DNA of 64,000 bases, taken from Schumannella sp. 10F1B-5-1. Its GTDB lineage: Bacteria > Actinomycetota > Actinomycetes > Actinomycetales > Microbacteriaceae. Both the position numbers and the translations under genes were made by a program. Positions within the stretch are counted from its first letter, which is position 1. Each line of letters begins with the position of its first letter. Under the pieces are notes generated by a model. The model had not been told where the DNA came from. It was given only the letters and a program-made list of their open reading frames with translations, and searched no databases. This document shows, in pieces, positions 42,346-50,559 of the stretch. The stretch is taken from the NCBI RefSeq assembly GCF_006517535.1, contig NZ_VHQH01000001.1:186001-250000 (forward strand), in the 5' to 3' direction.

Positions 42346-44054
42346 GAGCGGCTCCCCTCGTCGGCCTGCTGCTGTTGCTGCTGCTGGTCGCGGCGGGGCG
42401 AGTCCTCGGGATTGTGGTCGTGCGGATGCTCGGCCAGGTGCGCGGGCAGCGGCGCCGCCCCGTGCTGCGCGGCCAGCTCGGGCGTGATGATCGGGATCGC
42501 CTGCGTGATCGACGCCTGCTCGGCGACGAGACCCTGCACGCTGCGCTCGGCGCCCGCGCCGCCGCCGAAGCCGCCGTTCGCCCAGGCGGAGTCGGGGCCG
42601 ACGACCCAGGTGTCCTTCGAGCCGCCGCCCTGCGAGCTGTTGACCACGAGCTGCCCCTCGGGCAGTGCGACGCGGGTGAGGCCGCCGGGCAGAACCCACA
42701 CATCCGAGCCGTCGTTGACCGCGAAGGGGCGCAGATCGGCGTGACGCGGACGCATCCCGTCGTCGACGAGGGTCGGGATGGTCGACAGCTGCACGACCGG
42801 CTGCGCGATCCAGCCGCGCGGGTCGGCGCGCAGACGAGTGGCGAGCTGGTCGAGCTGCTCGCGACTCGCATCCGGACCGACGACGAGCCCCTTCCCGCCG
42901 GAGCCGTCGACCGGCTTCACGACGAGCTCGTCGAGGCGGTCGAGCACCTCCTCGAGCGCACCCGGCTCCTCGAGACGCCAGGTCTGCACGTTCTGCAGCT
43001 TCGGCTCCTCGCCCAGGTAGTAGCGGATGAGGTCGGGCAGGTAGGTGTAGACGAGCTTGTCGTCGGCGACGCCGTTGCCGACCGCGTTCGCGATCGTCAC
43101 GTTGCCGAGGCGCGCGGCGAGCATGAGCCCCGGCGAACCGAGCATCGAGTCGGCGCGGAACTGCAGCGGGTCGAGGAACTCGTCATCCACGCGGCGGTAG
43201 ATCACGTCGACGCGGGTCGGTCCGGCAGTCGTGCGCATGAACACGCGCCCGCCCGAGCAGAACAGGTCGCGGCCCTCGACGAGCTCGACGCCCATCAGAC
43301 GGGCCAGCAGCGTGTGCTCGAAGTAGGCGGAGTTGTAGACGCCCGGCGTCAGCACCACGATCGTCGGGTCGTCGACGCCCTCGGGCGCGGCCGCGCGCAG
43401 CGCGTGCAGCAGCTTCTGCGGGTAGTCGCCGACGGGGCGCACGCGCATCGACACGAACAGCTCGGGCAGCGTCTGCGCCATCACCCGGCGGTTCGAGATC
43501 ACGTAGCTGACGCCCGACGGCACCCGCACGTTGTCTTCGAGCACGCGCCAGCCGCCCTGCTCATCCCGGATCAGGTCGATGCCCGACACCTGGATGCGCA
43601 CCCCGTTCGCCGCGACGACACCCGCGGCCTCGCGGTGGAAGTGACTGGACGAGCTGATCAGGCGGGCCGGGATGACCCCGTCGCGCACCGCATCCTGAGC
43701 CCCGTAGACATCGGCCAGGAACGCCTCGAGCGCGGTCACCCGCTGCTTCACGCCGGCCTCGACGTCGACCCAGTCGGACTGGTCGATGACGCGCGGCACC
43801 GCATCCAGCGGGAAGGGCCGCTCCTCGCCGGCGAAGTCGAACGTGACGCCCTGCGCGAGGTACGAGCTGGCGAGGGCCTCGGTGCGTCCGCGCAGCTCGT
43901 CCTGCGTCATGCGGGCGAGCGCATCGTGGATGTCGCGGTACGGCATCCGCACCGCCGACTCGGGGTCGAACATCTCGTCGAACGCCGGTGCTCCGCGCCG
44001 CCGCGAGGCGGACTGCGTGCTGGTGGCGCTGTAGCCGTCGAACAGGTCACCCAT
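42342..44054 (-). CDS. circularly permuted ATP-grasp protein
   Basis: 570 residues. SSSHFHREAAGV, VLEDNVRVPSGVSYVISNR, TPGVYNSAYFEHTLLA and ELVVKPVDGSGGKGLVVGP are the conserved blocks of the circularly permuted ATP-grasp type 2 family; a peptide-ligase reaction is expected. The C-terminus is unusual: His/Asp-rich, then seven Gln in a row from a CAG/CAA run (42368-42388). TAGGGT ends 6 nt before the ATG. Leads the three-gene operon. Confidence 0.9.
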   Translation of the reverse strand: MGDLFDGYSATSTQSASRRRGAPAFDEMFDPESAVRMPYRDIHDALARMTQDELRGRTEALASSYLAQGVTFDFAGEERPFPLDAVPRVIDQSDWVDVEAGVKQRVTALEAFLADVYGAQDAVRDGVIPARLISSSSHFHREAAGVVAANGVRIQVSGIDLIRDEQGGWRVLEDNVRVPSGVSYVISNRRVMAQTLPELFVSMRVRPVGDYPQKLLHALRAAAPEGVDDPTIVVLTPGVYNSAYFEHTLLARLMGVELVEGRDLFCSGGRVFMRTTAGPTRVDVIYRRVDDEFLDPLQFRADSMLGSPGLMLAARLGNVTIANAVGNGVADDKLVYTYLPDLIRYYLGEEPKLQNVQTWRLEEPGALEEVLDRLDELVVKPVDGSGGKGLVVGPDASREQLDQLATRLRADPRGWIAQPVVQLSTIPTLVDDGMRPRHADLRPFAVNDGSDVWVLPGGLTRVALPEGQLVVNSSQGGGSKDTWVVGPDSAWANGGFGGGAGAERSVQGLVAEQASITQAIPIITPELAAQHGAAPLPAHLAEHPHDHNPEDSPRRDQQQQQQQADEGSRS

Positions 44055-44178
44055 GTGCCGACCCTACTCAGGGGCGTGTTGCGAGGGTGTTTCGGTTGAG
44101 GGTCCGTCCAGGTTCGCGGACGGGCCGCTGCGGGAGGGGTCGAGCTGCTGCGCCGGGCTCGGGCTGCCGAGCGCGGAT

Positions 44179-44610
44179 TCAGAAGAGCGGGTGGCCCTCG
44201 CCGACCTGGATGGTGGGGCCGAGAGCCGCGGCGCCGCGCAGCAGCGTCTTCGGCCGGTAGCGGCGGGCGGTGACGGTGGACGCTTCGGCGCCGGCCTCGG
44301 AGTACTCGGCGACCACCGCATCCACGCGCTTTCCGAGCACGTGCACGTAGCCGTCCCAGACGAGCACCGCGCGGTCGAAGCCGCCGGCCGTCGCCCGCAG
44401 GAAGTAGCGGGCGGCCGAGGCGCTCTGGCCCGTCGTGGGGCTGTCGAAGCGGTGCACGGTGCGCTCGCCGGCGCGTTCGGTGATGACGAACGGGGCGATG
44501 CCCGACTTCGCGGCGACCGCCGACCCGGAGGCGGCGAGCGCCTCGCGCAGGCCCTCCTCGAGCGCGAACTCGCTGAGCTCGAGCGCGGAGACGGGGGCGG
44601 TCATGGTCAC
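44179..44610 (-). CDS. hypothetical protein (alpha+beta, about 143 aa)
   Basis: 143 residues. I choose GTG 44610 over ATG 44604 because TAACGT ends exactly 6 nt before it, the spacing seen throughout this chromosome. The sequence shows a helical start (LELSEFALEEGLREALAASG) and alternating strands (PFVITERAGERTVHRFD, DRAVLVWDGYVHVLGKRVDAVVAEYSEAG). No catalytic motif and no family recognised. It is unlinked to its neighbours. Confidence 0.65.
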   Translation of the reverse strand: MTMTAPVSALELSEFALEEGLREALAASGSAVAAKSGIAPFVITERAGERTVHRFDSPTTGQSASAARYFLRATAGGFDRAVLVWDGYVHVLGKRVDAVVAEYSEAGAEASTVTARRYRPKTLLRGAAALGPTIQVGEGHPLF

Positions 44611-44773
44611 GCTCTCACGTTAGAGAGGACAGACCGCCGCGCCCAGTCCCCAGGTCGGGGCTCACCCTGAGGAGGGTCGCCGGATCGGTCCAGGTAGACG
44701 GGGTGCCTTCGAGGGCGGCGCGGGATGCGGTGGTCCGGTTCCCGAGCGCGCTCGGGCGCCCCCGAGACGCACA

Positions 44774-44831
44774 CGAGTTGCCCACTTCGGTCGGGTTCCG
44801 GGCCCCGAACCCAGCAGAAGCGGGCAACTCG
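44774..44831. repeat. 15-bp palindrome with inner stem at gene 3' end
   Basis: CGAGTTGCCCACTTC (44774-44788) and GAAGCGGGCAACTCG (44817-44831) pair with one mismatch around a 28-nt spacer that itself contains GGGTTC...GAACCC. It lies in the 279-bp gap downstream of the glycosyltransferase-like gene; no gene is visible there. Confidence 0.75.
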
Positions 44832-44889
44832 CGGAACTCCGGGGCCGCACCCGCGCGACGCCGCGGACGACGCCCCGTGGATGCGCGGC

Positions 44890-46416
44890 TCAGGCCGTGC
44901 GACGCTCCGCCTCGTCGGCGAGCGCGTCGACGCCCGGGGCGATCGGCGCCACCTCGGCGACGGGCGCCCCCGTCAGCACGATGCGCGGCTCGCGCGCGGC
45001 GGGCAGGTCGACCGCCACGAGGGTCGGCACCGCATCCACCGTCGCCGGGGCCACGGCCACCGCGCCCGACGCCGCCGACACCGTGCCGACAGCACCGACG
45101 ACTCCGCCGCCGCGCAGCATCCGCCGCCCCGCCTTCAGCACGCGCTTCGCCCGCCGCTTGCCCCAGCCGAGGCAGCGCAACGCGAACGCGAAGGGCGAGC
45201 CGACGACGAGCGCGACGTAGCCCGACAGCGTGCGGTCGTAGGAGCCGAGCGCGCGCTTGCGGTCCCAGGCCTCGCGCAGCGAGCCGCCGGTCGTGCCGGC
45301 GTGCTGGTGGTGCACCTTGAGCTTCTCGTTGTCGCGCTTGCGGATCAGCTTGAGCAGGCGCTTCTCCCAGTCGTCGGCCGCGGCCTCGTGGAAGTAGTTG
45401 TCGTCGAGCCATTCGGGATGCGGCCGGCGGAAGCGCCCGGCGATCATCTCGCTGGCCGGGGCGAGCACGCCCGAGCCGACGAAGACCTTGTTGATGAGCT
45501 TCTTGCTCACCCCGAAGTCGTCGAGCAGCAGCACGGGCACGCCGAGTCCGATCGCCTCGATCGCGGCGGTCGAGCTGACCGTGACGAGACCGGAGGCGCC
45601 GGCCAGGTGCGCCGACATCGCGCCGCCCTCGACCACGAGGTTGTCGGGCGCGCCGCCCGGCAGCTCGGTCATCAACGCGGCGTAGTCCCACTGCTCGGCG
45701 TGCGTCTGGGCCTCACCGGCTGCGGCGCGCACCTTGATGACGACCTTCTGCCCGGGGCTGCGGCGCGCGGTCTCGGCGAGCCAGCCGAGCAGCTGGATGC
45801 GGTCCTCGCGATCGGCGGGCACCTTGGCCTGCGACGCGAACACGATCGGTCCGCCCGGCACGCCCGCCTCGGCGATGTCGTCGGCGCGGGGGAAGAACGG
45901 CAGCCCCGCGAGGCCGAAGCGCTGCGGAACCCCCATCTTGTCGGCGAGCCGCCCGAAGTCGCGGATCTCACGCGCGCTGTGCAGCACCATCAGGTCGCTC
46001 TGCGAGCGGTAGGCGATGGCCTTGCGCGTGGCCGGGATCGAGATGCCGGGCAGGCCGGTCACGAAGATCGGGCGCCGACGGGCGACGGCGAGCGCCGCGC
46101 GCAGCATGACCTTGACCACGGGTCCGCGGGTGGCCAGCAGCACCGCATCCGGGTCGACGTCGGCGACCCGCTGGGCGAAGTCGGCGAAGTCGATCACCTC
46201 GGGCGGCGTCGCCGCCCAGCGGGTGCCGGCGACGGCCGCCGCGAGCTGCGTCGCGCTGGGCTGCAGCGGCGAGCGCAGCACGAGGAACTCGACGTCCCAC
46301 GTGCCGCGGTCGAGGCGGTCGACGAGCGACGCGCCCCACTTCACGTAGGAGTCGGAGTCGGCGATCGCCAGCAGGCGGCGGGGTCCCGGGCGGGGCCCCA
46401 CCTCATCCACGCTCAT
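44890..46416 (-). CDS. glycosyltransferase-like protein of the nonulosonate cluster
   Basis: 508 residues. A two-domain GT-B-like layout: LLAIADSDSYVKWGASLVDRL at the start, VFVTGLPGISIPATRKAIAYRSQSDLMVLHS in the middle, then SSTAAIEAIGLGVPVLLLDDFG, which resembles the nucleotide-sugar/lipid-linked binding region of polysialyl- or capsule-type transferases. The C-terminal 70 residues are Ala/Val/Pro rich. Placed 11 bp after neuB, so it probably transfers the activated nine-carbon sugar to a surface polymer. Known in databases as an uncharacterised putative glycosyltransferase family; the assignment is from context and fold pattern. Confidence 0.65.
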   Translation of the reverse strand: MSVDEVGPRPGPRRLLAIADSDSYVKWGASLVDRLDRGTWDVEFLVLRSPLQPSATQLAAAVAGTRWAATPPEVIDFADFAQRVADVDPDAVLLATRGPVVKVMLRAALAVARRRPIFVTGLPGISIPATRKAIAYRSQSDLMVLHSAREIRDFGRLADKMGVPQRFGLAGLPFFPRADDIAEAGVPGGPIVFASQAKVPADREDRIQLLGWLAETARRSPGQKVVIKVRAAAGEAQTHAEQWDYAALMTELPGGAPDNLVVEGGAMSAHLAGASGLVTVSSTAAIEAIGLGVPVLLLDDFGVSKKLINKVFVGSGVLAPASEMIAGRFRRPHPEWLDDNYFHEAAADDWEKRLLKLIRKRDNEKLKVHHQHAGTTGGSLREAWDRKRALGSYDRTLSGYVALVVGSPFAFALRCLGWGKRRAKRVLKAGRRMLRGGGVVGAVGTVSAASGAVAVAPATVDAVPTLVAVDLPAAREPRIVLTGAPVAEVAPIAPGVDALADEAERRTA

Positions 46417-46427
46417 GCGGCCCCCGG

Positions 46428-47300
46428 TCAGGCGCCGACCCGGCGCAGCTTCGCCAGCGGGGCGTGCTCGCCGGGCATGACGCGCTTGACGCCGTCGCCC
46501 ATCGCCTCCTCGATCACGCGGATGTCGCGCACGAGACGCTCGAGGCCCTGCGGCTCGAGCGAGGCGGCGTGGTCGCTGCCCCACATGGCGCGGTCGAGCG
46601 TGATGTGGCGCTCGACCATGACAGCGCCCAGGGCGACCGCGGCGAGCGAGATCTGCAGGCCGGTCTCGTGACCCGAGTAGCCGACCGGAACGCCGGGGTA
46701 GCGCTGCTTCAGCGTCGTGATCATGCGCAGGTTCGCCTCGTCGGCGGGCAGCGGGTAGGTCGAGGTCGCGTGCAGGATCACCAGGTTGTCGATGCCGACA
46801 GTGGCGACCGCGCGGTCGATCTGCTCGAGCGTCGACATGCCCGTCGACAGGATGATCGGCTTGCCGGTCTCGCGCAGGCGCTGCAGCATCCCGAGGTCGG
46901 TCACCGACGCCGACGCGACCTTGTGGGCGACGACGTTGAGGTCTTCGAGGAAGTCGACGCTCGGCTCGTCCCACGGCGACGCGAACCAGTGCAGGCCGCG
47001 CATCGTGGCGTAGTCGCCGATCTCGACGTACTGCTCGCGGTCGAACTCGACGCGGTAGCGGTACTCGAGGTAGGTCATGGTGCCCCACGGCGTCTCGCGC
47101 GGGGTCGACTTCATGTGCTCGGGGGTGCTGATCTCGGGCGTGCGCTTCTGGAACTTCACGGCCTGCGCGCCGGCGTCCGCCGCCACGTCGATCAGCTTCT
47201 TGGCGTTCTCGACCGATCCGTTGTGGTTGAGACCGATCTCGGCGATGACGTAGACGGGCGCGCCGTCACCGATGGGCTGCGATCCGATTTCGACGTTCAT
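46428..47300 (-). CDS. neuB: N-acylneuraminate/nonulosonate synthase (NeuB-type)
   Basis: 290 residues. IAEIGLNHNGSVENAKKLID, AVKFQKRTPE, WFASPWDEPSVDFLE, LSTGMSTLEQI, ATSTYPLPADEANLRMI, VGYSGHETG and MVERHITLDRAMWGSDHAASLEP are all NeuB barrel motifs, so the condensing activity should be complete. The usual C-terminal SAF/antifreeze-like domain (about 60 residues) is absent. Condenses phosphoenolpyruvate with an N-acyl-hexosamine. AGGAAT precedes ATG 47300; the gene overlaps the 3' end of neuA by 35 nt. Confidence 0.9.
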   Translation of the reverse strand: MNVEIGSQPIGDGAPVYVIAEIGLNHNGSVENAKKLIDVAADAGAQAVKFQKRTPEISTPEHMKSTPRETPWGTMTYLEYRYRVEFDREQYVEIGDYATMRGLHWFASPWDEPSVDFLEDLNVVAHKVASASVTDLGMLQRLRETGKPIILSTGMSTLEQIDRAVATVGIDNLVILHATSTYPLPADEANLRMITTLKQRYPGVPVGYSGHETGLQISLAAVALGAVMVERHITLDRAMWGSDHAASLEPQGLERLVRDIRVIEEAMGDGVKRVMPGEHAPLAKLRRVGA

Positions 47301-48855
47301 GTGATTCCTGCCTCTCGTGCGGGATGCGGGGGTCGTGGATGTCGGAGCGACGCGCGTCCCGCAGGGCGTCGCCTCGGTGGGTTTCGGGGGTGGCGGGGCC
47401 GTGGGCGCCGCCGTGCGCGCCGTGGGTCGCACCGTTCACGCCGTTCGCGCCGCTCATGCCCTCGACGCGGCGGGCCTCGAGCACGCGGTCGGCGAGCTCG
47501 CGCACCGCGCCCGCGCCCTGCGGCGCCTCGAGCACGACGCGGGCGACCGCGACGACCTCGGGCTCGGCGTCAGAGGTCGCGACCGGCCAGCCGACCAGTC
47601 GCAGGCACTCGAGATCGGCGGCGGTGCTGCCGAGGTACGCGACCCGGTCGAGGTCGACCCGGTTCTGCTCGGCCCACCACAGGAGCGCGGCGGCCGGGTC
47701 GTCGCTGCCGTGGATGAGGTCGACGCGGGTGCGCTCGGCGCGCGCCTCGGCCACTCGGCGCACCTGCTCCGACAGCAGCAGCATCGGCACGCCCGCGTCG
47801 CGCAGCAGCTGCACGCCGCGTCCGTCGGAGCGGTCGGCGGGCACGTAGTCGTCGACGTCGTCGCAGAGCACCACGCGCGCATCGACGGCGACCTCGCCGA
47901 AGTCGGCGACCACCGCATCCACGTGGATCGGCGTGACCGGCGGGGCGAAGCGGCTGACGCGGGGTGTGGCGATCGATGCGCCGGCGGTGTTCGCGTTCGC
48001 GGCACCTGCGGCGCCCGCGGCGCCCGCGGCGGCGGCGGCCGTCGCACCGGCCAGGGTCACGTCGGTGGCGTCGGCCCCCGCGGCGACGGCGGGGTGCGCG
48101 GGGTCGCGCGCGGCGACGGCGGCCCGGTCGCGGGCGCGCGCGGCCACGGCCCGCAGCGCGGCGCCGGCCTCGCCGGGCGCCGCGGCGTCGAGCACGCTCG
48201 ACAGCGCCTCGGCCATCTCGAGCTCGTCTTCGGTGTCGATCTCGATCGCGGTGCGCGGGTCGACGAGCGCGAGCCCGACGCGGCCGAAGAAGCGGTGGCG
48301 CGCGGCGCGGAAGCCCGGCGCGCGCATGACGTAGAAGGCGCCGGTCTCGGCGAAGGCGGGCTCGCGGTCCTGGCGGCGCGGGCGCACCGCCGCGTCGTGC
48401 CCGATTCCCTCGGCGCCGTCGGGGGTGACCCGCCAGAGGAAGGTCCAGTCGTCGACGGCCGAGAACACCGCATCCTCGTCGCCGTCGGAGACGCGCTGCA
48501 CGGCATCGGCCAGCGCGACCGTGTCGATGAACGGCGAGGTGGCCTGGATGAACACCAGGATGTGCGCGCGGCCGCGCGGGTCGACCTCGTCGAGCGCGTG
48601 CAGCAGGGCCGACTCGCTGCCGGCGGTGTCTCCGGAGATCTCGGCAGGACGGTCGACGATCTCGGCGCCGGCCTCGCGGGCGACCGCCGCGATGTCGGCC
48701 GAGTCGGTGGAGACGACGACCTGGTCGATCGACTCGACGCCGAGCGCCGCGATCACGCTGCGCGCCACGAGCGGCACGCCGCCGACCGGGCGCAGGTTCT
48801 TGCCGGGCACGCCCTTCGAGCCGCCGCGGGCGGGGATGACGGCGATCACGGTCAT
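47266..48855 (-). CDS. neuA: CMP-nonulosonate cytidylyltransferase fused to degenerate HAD domain
   Basis: 529 residues from ATG 48855, with GGAAGGGGG upstream. Residues 1-230 are a complete CMP-sialate synthetase: VIPARGGSKGVPGKNLRP, STDSADIA, QATSPFIDT, ETGAFYVM, IEIDTEDELEMAE. An Ala/Gly linker follows (about 245-310), then a KdsC-like HAD domain (VVADFGEVAVDARV, GVQLLRDAGVPMLLLSEQ, VAYLGSTAADLECLRLVGWPVA). In that domain the second Asp of the DxD nucleophile motif and the acidic pair of motif IV look lost. The His-rich tail overlaps neuB. Activates the sugar made by NeuB. Confidence 0.85.
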   Translation of the reverse strand: MTVIAVIPARGGSKGVPGKNLRPVGGVPLVARSVIAALGVESIDQVVVSTDSADIAAVAREAGAEIVDRPAEISGDTAGSESALLHALDEVDPRGRAHILVFIQATSPFIDTVALADAVQRVSDGDEDAVFSAVDDWTFLWRVTPDGAEGIGHDAAVRPRRQDREPAFAETGAFYVMRAPGFRAARHRFFGRVGLALVDPRTAIEIDTEDELEMAEALSSVLDAAAPGEAGAALRAVAARARDRAAVAARDPAHPAVAAGADATDVTLAGATAAAAAGAAGAAGAANANTAGASIATPRVSRFAPPVTPIHVDAVVADFGEVAVDARVVLCDDVDDYVPADRSDGRGVQLLRDAGVPMLLLSEQVRRVAEARAERTRVDLIHGSDDPAAALLWWAEQNRVDLDRVAYLGSTAADLECLRLVGWPVATSDAEPEVVAVARVVLEAPQGAGAVRELADRVLEARRVEGMSGANGVNGATHGAHGGAHGPATPETHRGDALRDARRSDIHDPRIPHERQESHERRNRIAAHR

Positions 48856-49023
48856 CGTGCATCCCCCTTCCGGTCGCCGGCTCGTCGCCTGCTGGTCGTC
48901 GCTGGTCTCGCCGCTCGTGGGAGAGCGCAGCGCTCCCCCGGGCTCGTTCGGGCCACCGTAGGAAGGGCACGAGACGCGGCGGCGGGCGTCGGGTGAACGG
49001 GCGGTGGCGGGCGGATGACGGGG

Positions 49024-49065
49024 TGGTGCGGGGCCGGTGCGGGGCCGGTGCGGGGCCGGTGCGGG
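49024..49065. repeat. 11-bp tandem repeat GGTGCGGGGCC
   Basis: Three exact copies of GGTGCGGGGCC (49024-49034, 49035-49045, 49046-49056) and a partial fourth lie in the 256-bp gap between neuA and the divergent VOC gene. Probably a slippage-prone spacer; no function evident. Confidence 0.8.
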
Positions 49066-49111
49066 TGTCGGTGGTGCGGCGTAGCGTGCGGTGCAGGAGA
49101 GGGAGGTCGTC

Positions 49112-49486
49112 ATGGTGGACTACCGCATCGAGCTCATCCAGGTTCCGGTCGCCGATCTGAACCGGTCGCGCGAGTTCTACGGAACGACGCTCGGCTGGCC
49201 CGTCGACTTCGACGTCGAGGTGGATGAGACCACGCACTTCATCCAGGTCACCCCGCCCGGCTCGGCGGCCTCGATCGCCTTCGGCCGCGGCATCAGCGAC
49301 ATGAACCCGGGCACGCTGCACGCCCTGCAGGTCGTGGTCGACTCCGCCGACGAGGTGCTCGCCGATCTCACCGCCCGCGGTGTCGCGGCGCGCGGGGTCG
49401 AGGAGCTCGCCTGGGGCCGCTTCGTCTACTTCGAAGACCCCGACGGCAACACCTGGGTCGCGCAGGAGCTGCCGAAGCGCGACTGA
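49112..49486 (+). CDS. VOC-family (glyoxalase-like) protein
   Basis: 124 residues with the two beta-alpha-beta-beta-beta modules of the vicinal-oxygen-chelate fold: IELIQVPVADLNRSREFYGTTLGWPVDFD and, later, GRFVYFEDPDGNTWVAQEL with the usual Glu/Asp metal-ligand region. Substrate unknown. GGAGAGGGAGG precedes ATG 49112. The next gene follows after 85 bp. Confidence 0.85.
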   Translation: MVDYRIELIQVPVADLNRSREFYGTTLGWPVDFDVEVDETTHFIQVTPPGSAASIAFGRGISDMNPGTLHALQVVVDSADEVLADLTARGVAARGVEELAWGRFVYFEDPDGNTWVAQELPKRD

Positions 49487-49571
49487 GCCGCGCGGGTCGC
49501 GAGCCCGTCGGACCGCGTGCTCGCCGCGGCCGGCTCGGCGCCGTGTCACCCGACTCGACCAGACTGGCCGC

Positions 49572-50480
49572 ATGGACCTCCGCATCTTCGTCGAGCCCCA
49601 GAACGGCAGCACCTACGACGAGCAGCTCGCCTGCGCGCAGACCGCCGAGCGTCTCGGCTTCGACGCGTTCTTCCGCAGCGACCACCTGCTCTCGATGGCC
49701 GACACGCACGGCGCCGGCCCGACCGAGTCGTGGCTGACGCTCGGGGCTATCGCGCGCGAGACCCGTCGCATCCGTCTCGGCACGATGGTCAGCTCGGCGA
49801 CGTTCCGTCACCCCTCGATGCTCGCGATCACGGTCGCCCAGGCGGATGCGATGTCGGGCGGCCGGGTCGAGCTCGGCCTCGGCACGGGCTGGTTCGAGGC
49901 GGAGCACGCGGCCTATGGCATCCCGTTCCCGCCGAAGCGCTTCGGCCTCTTCGAGGAGCAGCTCGAGGTCATCACCGGGCTCTGGTCGACGCCGATCGGC
50001 GAGCGATTCAGCTACTCCGGCGAGCACTACGAGCTGACCGACTCCCCCGCGCTGCCGAAGCCGGTGCAGTCGCCCGTGCCGGTGATCGTCGGGGGCGGCG
50101 GCGCGAGGCGCACGCCCGAGCTCGCCGCCCGCTTCGCGAGCGAGTACAACATCGGCTTCGTCGACGAGGGCCGCATCACCGAGCAGTTCGGCCGGGTGCG
50201 CGCCGCGGCCGAGGCGATCGGGCGCGACCCCGAGTCGATCGTGCTGTCGGTCGCGCTGCCCACCGCGGTCGGCGACGGATGGGAGGCGCGCGCCCGCCGG
50301 CTCGGCGCCGACCCCGAGACCTTCCGCGAGCAGAACATCGGCGGCACGGCGCAGGAGGCGATCGACAAGATCGGGCGCCTCGGCGAGCTGGGCGCATCCC
50401 GCATCTATCTGCAGACCGTCATCCCGTCGGACCTCGAGGCGGTCGAGATCCTCGGGGCCGAGGTGCTGCCGCACGTGTGA
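49572..50480 (+). CDS. LLM-class F420-dependent oxidoreductase
   Basis: 302 residues from ATG 49572. The luciferase-like barrel is clear: FVEPQNGSTYDEQLACAQTAERLGFDAFFRSDH, IRLGTMVSSATFRHPSMLA, SGGRVELGLGTGWFEAEHAAYGI, PVIVGGGGARRTPELAA. The GWF(E)AEH and F-R-S-D-H elements are those of F420-binding members. CAGACT ends 6 nt before the ATG (leaderless). Confidence 0.88.
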   Translation: MDLRIFVEPQNGSTYDEQLACAQTAERLGFDAFFRSDHLLSMADTHGAGPTESWLTLGAIARETRRIRLGTMVSSATFRHPSMLAITVAQADAMSGGRVELGLGTGWFEAEHAAYGIPFPPKRFGLFEEQLEVITGLWSTPIGERFSYSGEHYELTDSPALPKPVQSPVPVIVGGGGARRTPELAARFASEYNIGFVDEGRITEQFGRVRAAAEAIGRDPESIVLSVALPTAVGDGWEARARRLGADPETFREQNIGGTAQEAIDKIGRLGELGASRIYLQTVIPSDLEAVEILGAEVLPHV

Positions 50481-50519
50481 GTGCGTGATCGAACTGAGCC
50501 TTCTAAGATCACATCAGAA

Positions 50520-50542
50520 CGTATAAGTTTTCTGCTTATACG
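50520..50542. promoter_or_regulatory. AT-rich inverted repeat upstream of AAA ATPase
   Basis: CGTATAAG (50520-50527) and CTTATACG (50535-50542) are exact complements around TTTTCTG. TATAAG or TTATAC can serve as a -10; the AAA start codon is 18 nt downstream with an AGAGAGAG ribosome-like stretch between. Strikingly AT rich for this genome; a candidate operator. Confidence 0.6.
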
Positions 50543-50559
50543 AAGAGAGAGCGCCTGAT

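Noticed and set aside
47266-49113. Longer N-terminus for NeuA starting near 49113
   Set aside because: The added residues are Pro/Arg-rich and come from the tandem-repeat gap; ATG 48855 has a ribosome site and begins with the family's conserved TVIAVIPARGGSKG.
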